Shown: positions 49,995 to 59,851, counted from the stretch's first letter. The stretch: 64,000 bases of DNA from Xanthomonas euroxanthea (GCF_900476395.1 NZ_UIHB01000006.1:310001-374000), one strand, 5' to 3'. Notes: a model not told the origin generated them from the letters alone. Translations and numbers: made by a program.

Positions 49995-51878
49995 GTGATC
50001 GACAAGAATTTCCGTCTCTCCCCGCTGACCGGCGCCATCTTGATGATGGCGCTCGGTGCATCGGGCACGCTCGCTGCTGCCCCGCAACTGCTGGTCAAGG
50101 AACCGACCCAGGCAGCATCGGCCGGCGCTGCGTTCAGTAGCCGCCTGATCGTGCGCTACAAGGACAACACCGCCGCCGCGACCGATCGCGCCAGCAAGCT
50201 GAGCGCGGTGCAGGCCGCCGTCGGCCGTGTCGGTGCGAGCACTGGCGCACGCAGCAGCGCAGCCGCCGCCAAGGCGACGTATGTGCGCAAGCTCGGCATC
50301 GGCTCGGACCTGATCAAGCTGTCCAGCACGCTGACCACCGCACAGGTGGACAAGGTCGTGGTCGAGCTCAAGAACGACCCGTCCGTGGCCGACGTGCAGA
50401 TCGATCGCATGCTGCGCCCGGTCGAGATCAAGAAGAGCGTCGCCACCACCGACGTGACCCCGCAGCTGGTACCCAATGACCCGCTGTACGCGCAGTACCA
50501 GTGGCATCTGAGCAACCCCAACGGCGGCATCAATGCGCCGGCCGCATGGGATCTGTCGCAGGGCGCCGGCGTGGTGGTGGCGGTGCTGGATACCGGCATC
50601 CTGCCGGGCCATCCGGACTTTGCCGGCAACCTGCTACAGGGTTACGACTTCATTACCGATGCCGAAGTCTCGCGTCGTCCCACCGATGCCCGGGTACCGG
50701 GCGCGCTGGATTACGGCGACTGGGAAGAGGCCGACAACGTCTGCTATGACGGCTCGGTGGCACAGGAAAGCTCCTGGCACGGCACCCATGTCTCGGGCAC
50801 CGTGGCCGAAGCGACCAATAACGGCGTCGGCATGGCCGGCGTGGCGCCGAAGGCGACCATCCTGCCGGTGCGCGTGCTCGGCCGTTGCGGTGGCTACACC
50901 TCCGACATCGCCGATGCGATCGTCTGGGCCTCCGGCGGTACGGTTGCTGGCGTGCCCGCCAACACCAACCCGGCCGAGGTGATCAACATGAGCCTGGGCG
51001 GCGGCGAGCCGTGCGATTCGGCCACCCAGCTGGCAATCAACGGCGCCGTCTCGCGCGGCACCACCGTGGTGGTGGCGGCCGGCAACAGCGGCGAAGACGC
51101 GGCCAACCATTCGCCGGCCAGCTGCAACAACACCATCACCGTGGGTGCCACGCGTATCACCGGCGGCATCACCTACTACTCCAACTACGGCAGCAAGGTG
51201 GACCTGTCCGGTCCGGGCGGCGGTGGCAGCGTGGACGGCAATCCGGGCGGCTACATCTGGCAGGCCGGCTATACCGGTGCGACCACGCCGACCTCGGGCA
51301 CCTATACCTATATGGGACTAGGCGGCACCTCGATGGCATCGCCGCACGTGGCCGGTGTCGTCGCCCTGGTGCAGAGCGCGGCGATCGGCCTGGGCGATGG
51401 CCCGCTGACTCCGGCCGCAGTGGAAGCCCTGCTCAAGCAGACCAGCCGCCGCTTCCCGGTGACGCCGCCGGCCAGCACCCCGATCGGCAGCGGCATCGTC
51501 GATGCCAAGGCCGCGCTGGAAGCGGTGCTGGTGGAGCCCTGCGATCCGGCCACCGAAAGCTGCGCGCCGACCGCCATTGCCTTGACCAACAAGGCCCCGC
51601 TGACCGGCCTGAGTGGTCCCGCCGGCAGCGCCACGCTGTACAGCTTCGAAGCCAAGGCCGGGGCCGTGCTCAGCTTCATGACCTACGGCGGCACCGGCGA
51701 TGTGTCGGTGTACGTCAGCCATGAAGCCGAACCCAGCGCGACCAGTTACGACGCCAAGTCGACCCGCCCGGGCAACAGCGAAACCGTGCGTTTCACTGCT
51801 CCCAAGGCAGGCACCTACTACATCAAGCTGGTGGGCGCTGGCGACTACGCGAAGCTGACGCTCGTTGCACGACAGTAA
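49995..51878 (+). CDS. Secreted subtilisin-like serine protease 2 with C-terminal PPC domain
   Basis: 627 residues from GTG 49995, exactly the length of protease 1. AGAGGA sits 7 nt upstream. A signal peptide covers about residues 1-32 (ending LAAA). The catalytic triad is Asp199 (VLDTGILPGHPD), His262 (SWHGTHVSG) and Ser446 (GTSMASPHVAG); the oxyanion Asn is in VVVAAGNSGED. The last ~85 residues are a PPC-like domain. It is clearly a paralogue of protease 1, with the same insertions (DYGDWE, GRCGGYTSDI). It follows adhesin 2 and ends at a strong terminator, so adhesin and protease may be one operon. Extracellular action through Xps is probable. Confidence 0.94.
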   Translation: MIDKNFRLSPLTGAILMMALGASGTLAAAPQLLVKEPTQAASAGAAFSSRLIVRYKDNTAAATDRASKLSAVQAAVGRVGASTGARSSAAAAKATYVRKLGIGSDLIKLSSTLTTAQVDKVVVELKNDPSVADVQIDRMLRPVEIKKSVATTDVTPQLVPNDPLYAQYQWHLSNPNGGINAPAAWDLSQGAGVVVAVLDTGILPGHPDFAGNLLQGYDFITDAEVSRRPTDARVPGALDYGDWEEADNVCYDGSVAQESSWHGTHVSGTVAEATNNGVGMAGVAPKATILPVRVLGRCGGYTSDIADAIVWASGGTVAGVPANTNPAEVINMSLGGGEPCDSATQLAINGAVSRGTTVVVAAGNSGEDAANHSPASCNNTITVGATRITGGITYYSNYGSKVDLSGPGGGGSVDGNPGGYIWQAGYTGATTPTSGTYTYMGLGGTSMASPHVAGVVALVQSAAIGLGDGPLTPAAVEALLKQTSRRFPVTPPASTPIGSGIVDAKAALEAVLVEPCDPATESCAPTAIALTNKAPLTGLSGPAGSATLYSFEAKAGAVLSFMTYGGTGDVSVYVSHEAEPSATSYDAKSTRPGNSETVRFTAPKAGTYYIKLVGAGDYAKLTLVARQ

Positions 51879-51897
51879 GTACGCAGATAGTGTGACC

Positions 51898-51931
51898 GAT
51901 GCCCCCGGCCAATCACCGGGGGCATCGTTTT
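51898..51931 (+). terminator. Rho-independent terminator after protease 2
   Basis: GATGCCCCCGG and CCGGGGGCATC form a perfect 11-bp stem over a short loop, followed by GTTTTT. It separates the adhesin/protease region from the xps operon. Confidence 0.93.
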
Positions 51932-52007
51932 TCAGGGCGATTCAGATGCGTGCGGTTGATCGTCGCGGCAAACTGCTACAGTCGGCGCCGGACCAGTGGA
52001 GACGAGT

Positions 52008-53735
52008 GTGAACGCGGTTGCCGTCGATCCAATTGAGCATCGCAGTGCGGAGACGCGCATCGTCGAGGCGCTGCTTGAACGCCGTCGCCTGAAAGACACC
52101 GATCTGCTGCGCGCGCGCCAGTTGCAGACCGAATCCGGCATGGGCCTGCTGGCCTTGCTCGGCCGTCTGGGCCTGGTATCCGAACGCGATCATGCCGAGA
52201 CCTGCGCCGATGTGCTGGGTCTGCCGCTGGTGGATGCCCGCCAGCTCGGCGATACCCCGCCGGAGATGCTGCCGGAAGTGCAGGGGCTGTCGCTACGCTT
52301 CCTCAAGCAATTCCATCTGTGCCCGGTCGGCGAACGCGATGGCCGGCTGGAGCTGTGGATCGCCGATCCCTACGACGATTACGCGATCGACGCGGTGCGG
52401 CTTGCCACCGGCTGTGCGCTGTTCCTGCAGGTTGGCCTGCGCTCGGAAATCGACGATCTGATCGAGCGCTGGTACGGCCAGGGCCGCAGCGCGATGGGCA
52501 CCATCGTGGAAACCGCCGATGGCGATGCCAACAGTAGCGACGATATCGAAGCGCTGCGCGACCTGGCGTCCGAGGCGCCGGTGATTCGCCTGGTGAACCT
52601 GGTGATCCAGCACGCGGTGGAGCTGCGCGCCTCGGACATCCATATCGAACCGTTCGAAAGCCGGCTCAAGGTGCGTTACCGCGTGGACGGCGTGCTGGTG
52701 GAAGGCGAAAGCCCGCCGGCCAAGCTCACCGCCGCGGTCATCAGCCGCATCAAGATCATGGCCAAGCTCAACATCGCCGAACGCCGGCTGCCGCAGGACG
52801 GCCGCATCATGCTGCGCGTGCAGGGCAAGGAGCTGGACCTGCGTGTCAGCACCGTGCCCACCGCGCACGGCGAGAGCGTGGTGATGCGTCTGCTCGATCG
52901 CGAGACGGTGGTGTTCGACTTCTACAAGCTCGGCTTCACCGAAGAGTTTCTGCCGCAGTTCCGCAAGGTGCTGGAGCAACCGCACGGCATCATGCTGGTG
53001 ACCGGCCCGACCGGCTCGGGCAAGACCACCACGCTGTACACCGCATTGAGCCAGCTCAATACCTCCGACGTGAAGATCATCACCGTCGAAGACCCGGTGG
53101 AATACCAGATCGAAGGCATCAACCAGATCCAGGCCAAACCGCAGATCGGGCTGGATTTCGCCAACGCGCTGCGCAGCATCGTGCGCCAGGATCCGGACAT
53201 CATCATGATCGGCGAAATGCGCGATCTGGAAACCGCACGCATCGCGATCCAGTCCGCGCTCACCGGCCATCTGGTGCTGTCCACGCTGCACACCAACAAT
53301 GCGGCCGGCGGCATCACCCGCCTGCTCGACATGGGCGTGGAGGATTATCTGCTCACCTCCACCATCAACGGCATCCTGGCGCAGCGGCTGGTGCGCAAAC
53401 TCGACCTGGCCAACGCCGAGCGCTATCCGGCATCGCCGGAAGAAGTCGAACGCTTCAACCTGCGCCGGCTGCAGCCGGACGGAGAGATCTACCTGTATCG
53501 CCCGCGCGCCTCTGCCGCCGCGCCGACCGGTTACCTCGGCCGCACCACCATCGTCGAATTCCTGGTCATGAACGACGAATTGCGGCGCGCGGTGATGCGT
53601 CGCGCCGGCATGGGCGAGATCGAGCAACTGGCCCGCAAGGCCGGCATGCGCACCATGTACGAAGACGGCCTGTCCAAGGCCTTGCGCGGCGAAACCACCA
53701 TCGAAGAAGTGCTGCGCGTGACGGAGGATGCGTGA
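52008..53735 (+). CDS. xpsE: Type II secretion ATPase XpsE
   Basis: Cytoplasmic ATPase that drives the Xps pseudopilus. GTG 52008 is chosen because GGAG lies six bases upstream; GTG 51996 would add four residues. It has 575 residues. The N-terminal domain (about 1-150) docks to XpsL. Walker A GPTGSGKTT is at 333-341, the Asp box is DIHIEPFESRLKVRYR, Walker B includes DIIMIGEMRD, and the His box is LSTLHTNNA. The four-cysteine zinc-binding loop found in most GspE proteins is absent: between LAQRLVRKL and GYLGRTTI there is no cysteine. First gene of the operon, 65 bp after a terminator. Confidence 0.95.
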   Translation: MNAVAVDPIEHRSAETRIVEALLERRRLKDTDLLRARQLQTESGMGLLALLGRLGLVSERDHAETCADVLGLPLVDARQLGDTPPEMLPEVQGLSLRFLKQFHLCPVGERDGRLELWIADPYDDYAIDAVRLATGCALFLQVGLRSEIDDLIERWYGQGRSAMGTIVETADGDANSSDDIEALRDLASEAPVIRLVNLVIQHAVELRASDIHIEPFESRLKVRYRVDGVLVEGESPPAKLTAAVISRIKIMAKLNIAERRLPQDGRIMLRVQGKELDLRVSTVPTAHGESVVMRLLDRETVVFDFYKLGFTEEFLPQFRKVLEQPHGIMLVTGPTGSGKTTTLYTALSQLNTSDVKIITVEDPVEYQIEGINQIQAKPQIGLDFANALRSIVRQDPDIIMIGEMRDLETARIAIQSALTGHLVLSTLHTNNAAGGITRLLDMGVEDYLLTSTINGILAQRLVRKLDLANAERYPASPEEVERFNLRRLQPDGEIYLYRPRASAAAPTGYLGRTTIVEFLVMNDELRRAVMRRAGMGEIEQLARKAGMRTMYEDGLSKALRGETTIEEVLRVTEDA

Positions 53736-53864
53736 GAGTCAAGGGAGCCACAACGAGCATCGGATGCTCAGGATCGGAAGATAACCAAAGCAGCGTCCTG
53801 GCACTGCGGTGCGCGCACGCGCAGATGCGCGCAGTCGCGCCAGCACAGCGCAGCACCGTGCGTT

Positions 53865-53898
53865 GCCCGATTCCCGATTCCCGATTCCCCACTCCCGG
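53865..53898. repeat. Single GATTCCC-type array between xpsE and xpsF
   Basis: CCCGATTCCCGATTCCCG... units form one arm of the GGGAATC family, ending 12 bp before the xpsF ATG. No opposing arm was found in the 175-bp gap. A GCGC-rich inverted stretch lies just upstream (53810-53840). Confidence 0.75.
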
Positions 53899-53910
53899 CC
53901 TTCCAGCCTG

Positions 53911-55128
53911 ATGCCCCTGTACCGCTACAAGGCGCTCGACGCCCACGGCGAAATGCTCGATGGCCAGATGGAAGCGGCCAGCGACGCCGACGTTGCGCTG
54001 CGCCTGCAGGAGCAGGGCCACCTGCCGGTGGAAACACGCCTGGCCACCGGCGAAAACGATTCGCCGTCGCTGCGCATGCTGTTGCGCAAGAAGCCGTTCG
54101 ACAACGCCGCGCTGGTGCAGTTCACCCAGCAGTTGTCCACGCTGATCGGTGCCGGCCAGCCGTTGGATCGCGCGTTGTCGATCCTGATGGATCTGCCCGA
54201 AGACGACAAAAGCCGGCGCGTGATCGGCGATGTGCGCGACACCGTGCGTGGCGGCGCGCCGCTGTCCTCGGCGCTGGAACGCCAGCACGGGCTGTTTTCC
54301 AAGCTCTACATCAACATGGTGCGCGCCGGCGAAGCCGGCGGCAGCATGCAGGACACGCTGCAACGCCTGGCCGACTACCTGGAGCGCAGCCGCGCGCTGC
54401 GCGGCAAGGTGATCAACGCGTTGATCTATCCGGCGATCCTGCTGGCGGTGGTCGGCTGCGCGCTGCTGTTCCTGCTCGGCTATGTGGTGCCGCAGTTCGC
54501 GCAGATGTACGAAAGCCTGGATGTGGCCTTGCCGTGGTTCACCCAGGCGGTGTTGAGCGTGGGCCTGTTGGTGCGCGACTGGTGGGTGGTGTTGATCGTG
54601 GTGCCGGGCGTACTGGGGCTGTGGCTGGATCGCAAACGCCGCAATGCCGCCTTCCGTGCCGCGCTGGACGAATGGTTGCTGCGGCAGAAAGTGGTGGGCA
54701 GCCTGATCGCGCGCCTGGAAACCGCACGGCTGACGCGGACCCTGGGCACCTTGTTGCGCAACGGCGTGCCGCTGCTGGCAGCGATCGGCATTGCGCGCAA
54801 CGTGATGTCCAACCTGGCATTGGTCGAGGATGTCGATGCCGCCGCCGACGACGTCAAGAACGGCCATGGCCTGGCGATGGCGCTGGCACGCGGCAAGCGC
54901 TTCCCGCGGCTGGCCCTGCAGATGATCCAGGTCGGCGAAGAATCGGGCGCGCTGGACACGATGCTGCTCAAGACCGCCGACACCTTCGAGCTGGAAACCG
55001 CGCAGGCCATCGACCGCGCGCTGGCCGCGCTGGTGCCGCTGATCACGCTGGTGCTGGCCTCGGTGGTGGGGCTTGTCATCATCTCGGTGCTGGTACCGCT
55101 GTATGACCTGACCAATGCCATCGGATAA
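53911..55128 (+). CDS. xpsF: Type II secretion inner-membrane platform protein XpsF
   Basis: 405-residue polytopic protein that anchors the pseudopilus assembly platform. It opens MPLYRYKALDAHGEMLDG. It has two repeated cytoplasmic T2SF domains, each followed by hydrophobic helices (three in total), and the motifs VRAGEAGGSMQDTLQRLADYLE and QVGEESGALDTMLLKTAD (given in part). Length is normal for GspF. It is separated from xpsE by 175 bp containing a repeat arm, the largest gap in the operon. Confidence 0.95.
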   Translation: MPLYRYKALDAHGEMLDGQMEAASDADVALRLQEQGHLPVETRLATGENDSPSLRMLLRKKPFDNAALVQFTQQLSTLIGAGQPLDRALSILMDLPEDDKSRRVIGDVRDTVRGGAPLSSALERQHGLFSKLYINMVRAGEAGGSMQDTLQRLADYLERSRALRGKVINALIYPAILLAVVGCALLFLLGYVVPQFAQMYESLDVALPWFTQAVLSVGLLVRDWWVVLIVVPGVLGLWLDRKRRNAAFRAALDEWLLRQKVVGSLIARLETARLTRTLGTLLRNGVPLLAAIGIARNVMSNLALVEDVDAAADDVKNGHGLAMALARGKRFPRLALQMIQVGEESGALDTMLLKTADTFELETAQAIDRALAALVPLITLVLASVVGLVIISVLVPLYDLTNAIG

Positions 55129-55251
55129 CGTGGCGGTGGATTCACAACAACGTTCCGGCGACCGCGCGACACCCATGCGGGAACCATTGCAATGGCCGCT
55201 GTGTCATCTTCTGGCGGCAGCATCTTTCATCGACGTGCAAGGAAATCGTTC

Positions 55252-55683
55252 ATGATCAAGCGCTCCATCACCCGTAGCCCATCGCGTGCAGGCCAGGCCG
55301 GCATGAGCCTGCTGGAAATCATCATCGTCATCGTCCTGATCGGCGCGGTGCTGACCCTGGTCGGCAGCCGTGTGCTCGGTGGTGCCGATCGCGGCAAGGC
55401 CAATCTGGCCAAGTCGCAGATCCAGACCCTGGCCGGCAAGATCGAGAATTTCCAGCTCGACACCGGCAAGTTGCCGAGCAAGCTCGATGACCTGGTCACC
55501 CAGCCCGGCGGCAGCAGCGGCTGGCTTGGCCCGTACGCCAAGCCGGCTGAACTCAACGACCCGTGGGGCCACACCATCGAATACCGCGCGCCCGGCGATG
55601 GCCAGCCGTTCGATCTGATCAGCCTGGGCAAGGACGGCCGCCCCGGTGGCAGCAGTTACGACGCGGACATCAAGTACCAATAA
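55252..55683 (+). CDS. xpsG: Major pseudopilin XpsG
   Basis: 143-residue major pseudopilin. Prepilin cleavage is after Gly17, giving Met18 and the conserved Glu22 at +5 (MSLLEIIIVIVLIGAV). The C-terminal globular domain has the GspG layout with DPWGHTIEYRAPG and LGKDGRPGG, which carry the calcium-binding loop. It polymerises into the pseudopilus that pushes substrates through XpsD. Confidence 0.96.
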   Translation: MIKRSITRSPSRAGQAGMSLLEIIIVIVLIGAVLTLVGSRVLGGADRGKANLAKSQIQTLAGKIENFQLDTGKLPSKLDDLVTQPGGSSGWLGPYAKPAELNDPWGHTIEYRAPGDGQPFDLISLGKDGRPGGSSYDADIKYQ

Positions 55684-55693
55684 GCCGCTCGCC

Positions 55694-56203
55694 ATGCGCG
55701 TTGCGTGTCAGCCGTTGCGTCATCCGCATGGAGTGGTCGGCCCTGGTCGTCCCCGCACGCGTGGCAGTTCGTTGCTGGAGATGCTGCTGGTCATCGCCCT
55801 GATCGCGATGGCCGGTGTGCTGGCTGCCGCAGCGCTCAACGGCGGGATCGACGGCATGCGCCTGCGCACCGCCGGCAAGGCGATCGCCTCGCAGCTGCGC
55901 TATACGCGCACGCAGGCGATCGCCACCGGCACGCCGCAGCGCTTTCTGATCGACCCGCAGCAGCGCCGCTGGGAAGCACCCGGCGGCCACCACGGCGATC
56001 TGCCGGCGTCGCTGGAGGTGCGTTTCACCGGTGCGCGGCAGGTGCAGTCGCGGCAGGATCAGGGCGCCATCCAGTTCTTCCCCGATGGCGCCTCCACCGG
56101 CGGGCGCATCGATCTGCGCGTCAAGGACGCGACCTGGCGCGTGGACGTGGGCTGGATCACCGGCGAAGTGCGTTCCGGGCAGTTGCGGACGCCGGCGCCA
56201 TGA
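55694..56203 (+). CDS. xpsH: Minor pseudopilin XpsH
   Basis: 169-residue minor pseudopilin. ATG 55694 lies 11 bp after the xpsG stop. A long 24-residue leader ends RGRPRTRG-like (PRTRG), then SSLLEMLLV with Glu29 at +5. The hydrophobic N-terminal helix is followed by a GspH-like beta domain (YTRTQAIATGTPQRF). Its stop overlaps the xpsI start. Confidence 0.92.
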   Translation: MRVACQPLRHPHGVVGPGRPRTRGSSLLEMLLVIALIAMAGVLAAAALNGGIDGMRLRTAGKAIASQLRYTRTQAIATGTPQRFLIDPQQRRWEAPGGHHGDLPASLEVRFTGARQVQSRQDQGAIQFFPDGASTGGRIDLRVKDATWRVDVGWITGEVRSGQLRTPAP

Positions 56204-56616
56204 AGCGCCAGCGCGGTTACACCCTGATCGAGGTGATCGTCGCCTTTGCGTTACTGGCGCTGGCATTGAGCCTGTTGCTGGGATCGCTGTCCGGTGCCGC
56301 GCGTCAGGTGCGTGCGGCCGACGAGAGCACGCGCGCCACCTTGCATGCGCAATCGTTGCTGGCGGCGCAGGGCATGGACAAACCGCTGGTGCCCGAGCAG
56401 CAGCAAGGCACGTTCGAGGACGGGCATTTCCGCTGGTCGATGGATGTGCGCCCGTACGCCGAGCCGCGGCGCAATCCGCAGGCGCCGGTATCCCCCGGCG
56501 CACACACGCTGCTGCAGCTGACCCTGGTGGTGCGCTGGGGCGAGCAACCCAACCAGGTGTTGCAGTGGCGCACCTTGCGGCTGGTCGCGGCGGCGCAACC
56601 GGGCAGCGCGCCATGA
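56200..56616 (+). CDS. xpsI: Minor pseudopilin XpsI
   Basis: 138-residue minor pseudopilin. Cleavage after Gly6 (MKRQRG), then YTLIEV with Glu11 at +5. It starts inside the xpsH stop (ATGA) and its own stop overlaps xpsJ. With XpsJ and XpsK it is expected to form the tip complex. Confidence 0.92.
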   Translation: MKRQRGYTLIEVIVAFALLALALSLLLGSLSGAARQVRAADESTRATLHAQSLLAAQGMDKPLVPEQQQGTFEDGHFRWSMDVRPYAEPRRNPQAPVSPGAHTLLQLTLVVRWGEQPNQVLQWRTLRLVAAAQPGSAP

Positions 56617-57248
56617 GTCGGCCGCGTAGTGCCGGGTTCACCTTGATCGAAGTGTTGCTGGCGACGATGTTGCTGGTGGGCGGGCTGGCATTGGCGTTTG
56701 CCACCTTGCGCTCGGCCAGCGCGGTGAGCCAGCGCGGCGAGGCGATCGCCCAGCGCAGCGAGCGCGTGCGTGCGGTGGAGGAATTCCTGCGCCGGCGGCT
56801 GGCGGCGGCACTGCCGATCGCGATGGGCATCGACCCGCAGAGTCAGCAGCCGATGCTGTTCATCGGCGAGGCGCAGCGCATGCGGTTTGCCGCCGATGTG
56901 CCGGATTACCTGGGCCGCGGCGGGCCGTATCTGCACGATCTGTCGGTGGCCGGCGATGGCGAGCAGCGCACCCTGCGGATCGCATTGACCATGCTGCAAT
57001 CGGGCAAGCCGATCGAGGAGGGCACCACGCTGCCGCCGGAAACACTTGCCGACGACGTGCAGCAGGTGAGCTTCCGGTATCGCGGCATGGATCCGCAGAG
57101 CGGACGCCTCAGCGCGTGGTTGCCGCAGTGGGAATGGCACGACCGTCTGCCGTTGCTGGTGCGCATCGAGATCCGTAGTGGCGGTGCCGCCTGGCCGCCA
57201 ATGGTGGTGGCCCTGCCGCAATCCAGCAACCCGGGAGCGGGGCAATGA
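56613..57248 (+). CDS. xpsJ: Minor pseudopilin XpsJ
   Basis: 211-residue minor pseudopilin. Cleavage after Gly8 (MSRPRSAG), then FTLIEV with Glu13 at +5. The body matches GspJ, with VSFRYRGMD and LPLLVRIEI towards the C-terminus. ATGA overlaps with both neighbours. Confidence 0.92.
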   Translation: MSRPRSAGFTLIEVLLATMLLVGGLALAFATLRSASAVSQRGEAIAQRSERVRAVEEFLRRRLAAALPIAMGIDPQSQQPMLFIGEAQRMRFAADVPDYLGRGGPYLHDLSVAGDGEQRTLRIALTMLQSGKPIEEGTTLPPETLADDVQQVSFRYRGMDPQSGRLSAWLPQWEWHDRLPLLVRIEIRSGGAAWPPMVVALPQSSNPGAGQ

Positions 57249-58096
57249 GCGCGATGCGCGGCGCCGCCTTGGTGCTGGTGTTGTGGCTGATTGCGCTGCT
57301 CACCGCGATGATCGGCGCATTCGCGCTGACCGCGCGGGTGGAAGCGCTGCAGGGCAGCATGCTGCGCAATGGCGCGCAGGCGCAGGAATACGCGCGCTCC
57401 GGACTGGAATACGCATTGTCCCGCCTGCAGAGCACCGACACCCAGGCACGCTGGCTTGCAGACGGCCGGCGCTATCGTTGGCAGATGGACGACGCCACGG
57501 TGGAGATCCGCATCACCGACGAAAGCGGCAAGGTGGACTTGAACATGGCCGAGCCCGCGCTGCTGGCCGGCCTGGTGCGCGCGGTCGGTGCCGAACAGGG
57601 CCGCGATACGCGCATTGCCGGCGCCATCGTCGACTGGCGCGACGGCGACTCGCTGAGCCAGCCCGGCGGTGGCGCGGAAGATCGCGATTACGCCGATGCC
57701 GGGTTGCCGTACGGTGCCAAGGATGGCCCGTTCGAAACGCTGGGCGAGTTGCGCCTGGTGCTGGGCATGGATGGCGAGCTGTATCGCAAGCTGTTGCCCA
57801 ACCTCACCCTGTACAGCGGCCGCTCGCGTCCCGAGGCGCGCTTTGCGCCCGGGCCGGTGCTGACCGCGATGGGCCTGGATGCGCGGCAACTGCTGGCCCA
57901 GCGTGACGCGCCGCCGGGTTTGCCGGGCAGCGAGGCGACGGTCGGTGGGTCGGACACTTATAGTATCGAGAGCCGGGCGCGACTGAGTCAGGGACGCGAG
58001 GCCGTGTTGCGGGCAGTCGTCTCCACCAGTGCGTCCGCATTACCTGGGTCGGCGTATACCGTGTTGCGTTGGGAAGAGGGAGCAGCAGTGCAATGA
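57245..58096 (+). CDS. xpsK: Minor pseudopilin XpsK
   Basis: 283-residue largest minor pseudopilin. The leader is MSAMRG, then [13 protein letters not shown]; as usual for GspK, the Glu at +5 is missing. GspK landmarks [13 protein letters not shown] and [15 protein letters not shown] are present, with DWRDGD in the large tip domain. It caps the pseudopilus. Confidence 0.93.
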   Translation: MSAMRGAALVLVLWLIALLTAMIGAFALTARVEALQGSMLRNGAQAQEYARSGLEYALSRLQSTDTQARWLADGRRYRWQMDDATVEIRITDESGKVDLNMAEPALLAGLVRAVGAEQGRDTRIAGAIVDWRDGDSLSQPGGGAEDRDYADAGLPYGAKDGPFETLGELRLVLGMDGELYRKLLPNLTLYSGRSRPEARFAPGPVLTAMGLDARQLLAQRDAPPGLPGSEATVGGSDTYSIESRARLSQGREAVLRAVVSTSASALPGSAYTVLRWEEGAAVQ

Positions 58097-59214
58097 CCGC
58101 ATGGCGGGATACCTTGGGTCGTATCGGCGTACGCGCCATGCCGGGCGCCGGAGGCTTCTGGCGTTGGTGGCAGCAATCGCTGCTGGCCTGGCTGCCGCAG
58201 CGCTGGCAATGGCAGTTGGGCCTGTCGCCGTCGCGGCTGCTGTTGCAGCCCGATGGGCAGGCGTTGCAGTTGCTGCGTCAGCGCGACCACAGCAGCGAGG
58301 CCATCGCCAGCCTGCCATGGCCGGTGCAGCCGCAGGAGGTCAATGCCTTGCTGCCCACCGCGCTGGAGGGCCTGCCGCGGCATTGGCTGCTGCCGGCCGC
58401 GCATGCCTTGCGTCGCCCGTTGCGCCTGCCTGCTGCGGCAGCCGCGCGCCTGCAGGACGTGGCGCGCTTCGAGATCGACCGGCAAACCCCGTTCACCGCC
58501 GACCAGGTGTACTTCGATGCGCGCGTGCTGGACGTACGCGAAGACGGCCAGCTCGATGCCGAACTGGTGGTGGTGCCGCGACGCATGATCGATGGCCCCG
58601 ACGGCGTGCCCGACGCATGGACCAGCGCCTTGTCCGGCATCGATGTCGCCGACGCGCAGGGCCTGCCCTTGGGTGTAAACCTGCTGCCACCGGCGCGCCG
58701 GCTGCGGCGCAGCGACCCGATGCAGCGCTGGAACCTGTTGCTCGCGGCCGCCGCACTGGTGTTGCTGGCCGTGGCCGGCTGGCTGCTGCTGGACAACCGC
58801 CGCCAGGCCGCCGACGACCTGCGTGCCAAGGTGCAGGCCAACGCCGCGCGTGCGCGCCAGGTCGCCGCCGAACGCCAGCAATTGCTGGATCTGGTCGAAG
58901 GTGCAAATTTCTTCCAGCAGCAGCGCGCCACCCGCCCGACCTCGGTGGAAATCTGGGACGAGCTGAGCCGGCGCCTGCCCGGTGGCACCTATCTGGAAAA
59001 ATTCTCGGTGGAAGGCGGGCAATTGCAGTTGATCGGGTTGAGCAACGAAGCCTCCTCGCTGGTGCGGCGTCTGGAAGGCTCGCCGCTGTGGCGCACGCCC
59101 TCGCTGACCGGCGTGCTGCAGAGCGATGCCGGTCGCAACGTCGACCGCTTCACCATCACCGCCGAACTGGCCGGCCCCGATGCCAAGGAGGCGGCCGATG
59201 CCACGCAGCGTTAA
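58093..59214 (+). CDS. xpsL: Type II secretion inner-membrane protein XpsL
   Basis: 373-residue bitopic protein joining the XpsE ATPase to the periplasmic part. The cytoplasmic actin-like domain covers about 1-215 ([31 protein letters not shown]), one transmembrane helix lies at ~217-236 ([19 protein letters not shown]), and a periplasmic PilN-like domain follows. It overlaps xpsK by 4 bp and xpsM by 17 bp. Confidence 0.92.
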   Translation: MTAWRDTLGRIGVRAMPGAGGFWRWWQQSLLAWLPQRWQWQLGLSPSRLLLQPDGQALQLLRQRDHSSEAIASLPWPVQPQEVNALLPTALEGLPRHWLLPAAHALRRPLRLPAAAAARLQDVARFEIDRQTPFTADQVYFDARVLDVREDGQLDAELVVVPRRMIDGPDGVPDAWTSALSGIDVADAQGLPLGVNLLPPARRLRRSDPMQRWNLLLAAAALVLLAVAGWLLLDNRRQAADDLRAKVQANAARARQVAAERQQLLDLVEGANFFQQQRATRPTSVEIWDELSRRLPGGTYLEKFSVEGGQLQLIGLSNEASSLVRRLEGSPLWRTPSLTGVLQSDAGRNVDRFTITAELAGPDAKEAADATQR

Positions 59215-59851
59215 GCGCGATCGCTGGATCGCTTTGGGCCTGCTGCTGCTGGTGATCGGCGTGGCCTATCTGGTGCTGGTGCACCCCTGGTTCACCCAGC
59301 CGATGATCGCCGTGCAGGACGATCTGCAGGCGCTGCGCGAACGCGAGCTGCGCGTGCGCGTGCAGCTGCAGCAGGCGCCGGAAGTCAGCAAGCGGCTGCG
59401 CCAGGCGCGCCAGACACTGGAAAGCCGCCCGGGCTTTTTGCCGGAGACTTCGGCCGAACTGGCCTCGGCCGGCCTGGTGCAGCGGCTGGAGCGCGCCGTG
59501 GTGGAAGCCAGCCCCGGCAACCGCAGCTGCGCGATCAGCAACCGCTCGCCGCTGCAGCCGGAAAGCAAGGACCGCTTCACCCGCGTCGCGGTGCAGGTGC
59601 GCCTGCGCTGTGGCACGCCGGAGCTGGCCTCGGTGCTGTACAGCCTGGAAAACGGCACCCCGCGCCTGTTCGTGGACAATCTCAACGTGATGGCGCAGCG
59701 CTACCAACTTTCGCCCAACGAAAGCGGCAACGGCCTGGATATCGCCTTCGAACTGGCCGGCTATCTGCGCCCGGGCGCCAGCGCCGCGCCGTTGAACACC
59801 GACGCGGCGCCCGCCGCCCCCGACGCTGCGGAGGCCGGCAATGCGCCTTGA
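59198..59851 (+). CDS. xpsM: Type II secretion inner-membrane protein XpsM
   Basis: 217-residue bitopic protein. A short cytoplasmic start ([10 protein letters not shown]) precedes one transmembrane helix at ~11-28, then a coiled-coil stretch (~35-85) and a ferredoxin-like periplasmic domain. It pairs with XpsL to stabilise the platform. The start lies within xpsL and the end overlaps xpsN by 11 bp. Confidence 0.9.
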   Translation: MPRSVKRDRWIALGLLLLVIGVAYLVLVHPWFTQPMIAVQDDLQALRERELRVRVQLQQAPEVSKRLRQARQTLESRPGFLPETSAELASAGLVQRLERAVVEASPGNRSCAISNRSPLQPESKDRFTRVAVQVRLRCGTPELASVLYSLENGTPRLFVDNLNVMAQRYQLSPNESGNGLDIAFELAGYLRPGASAAPLNTDAAPAAPDAAEAGNAP

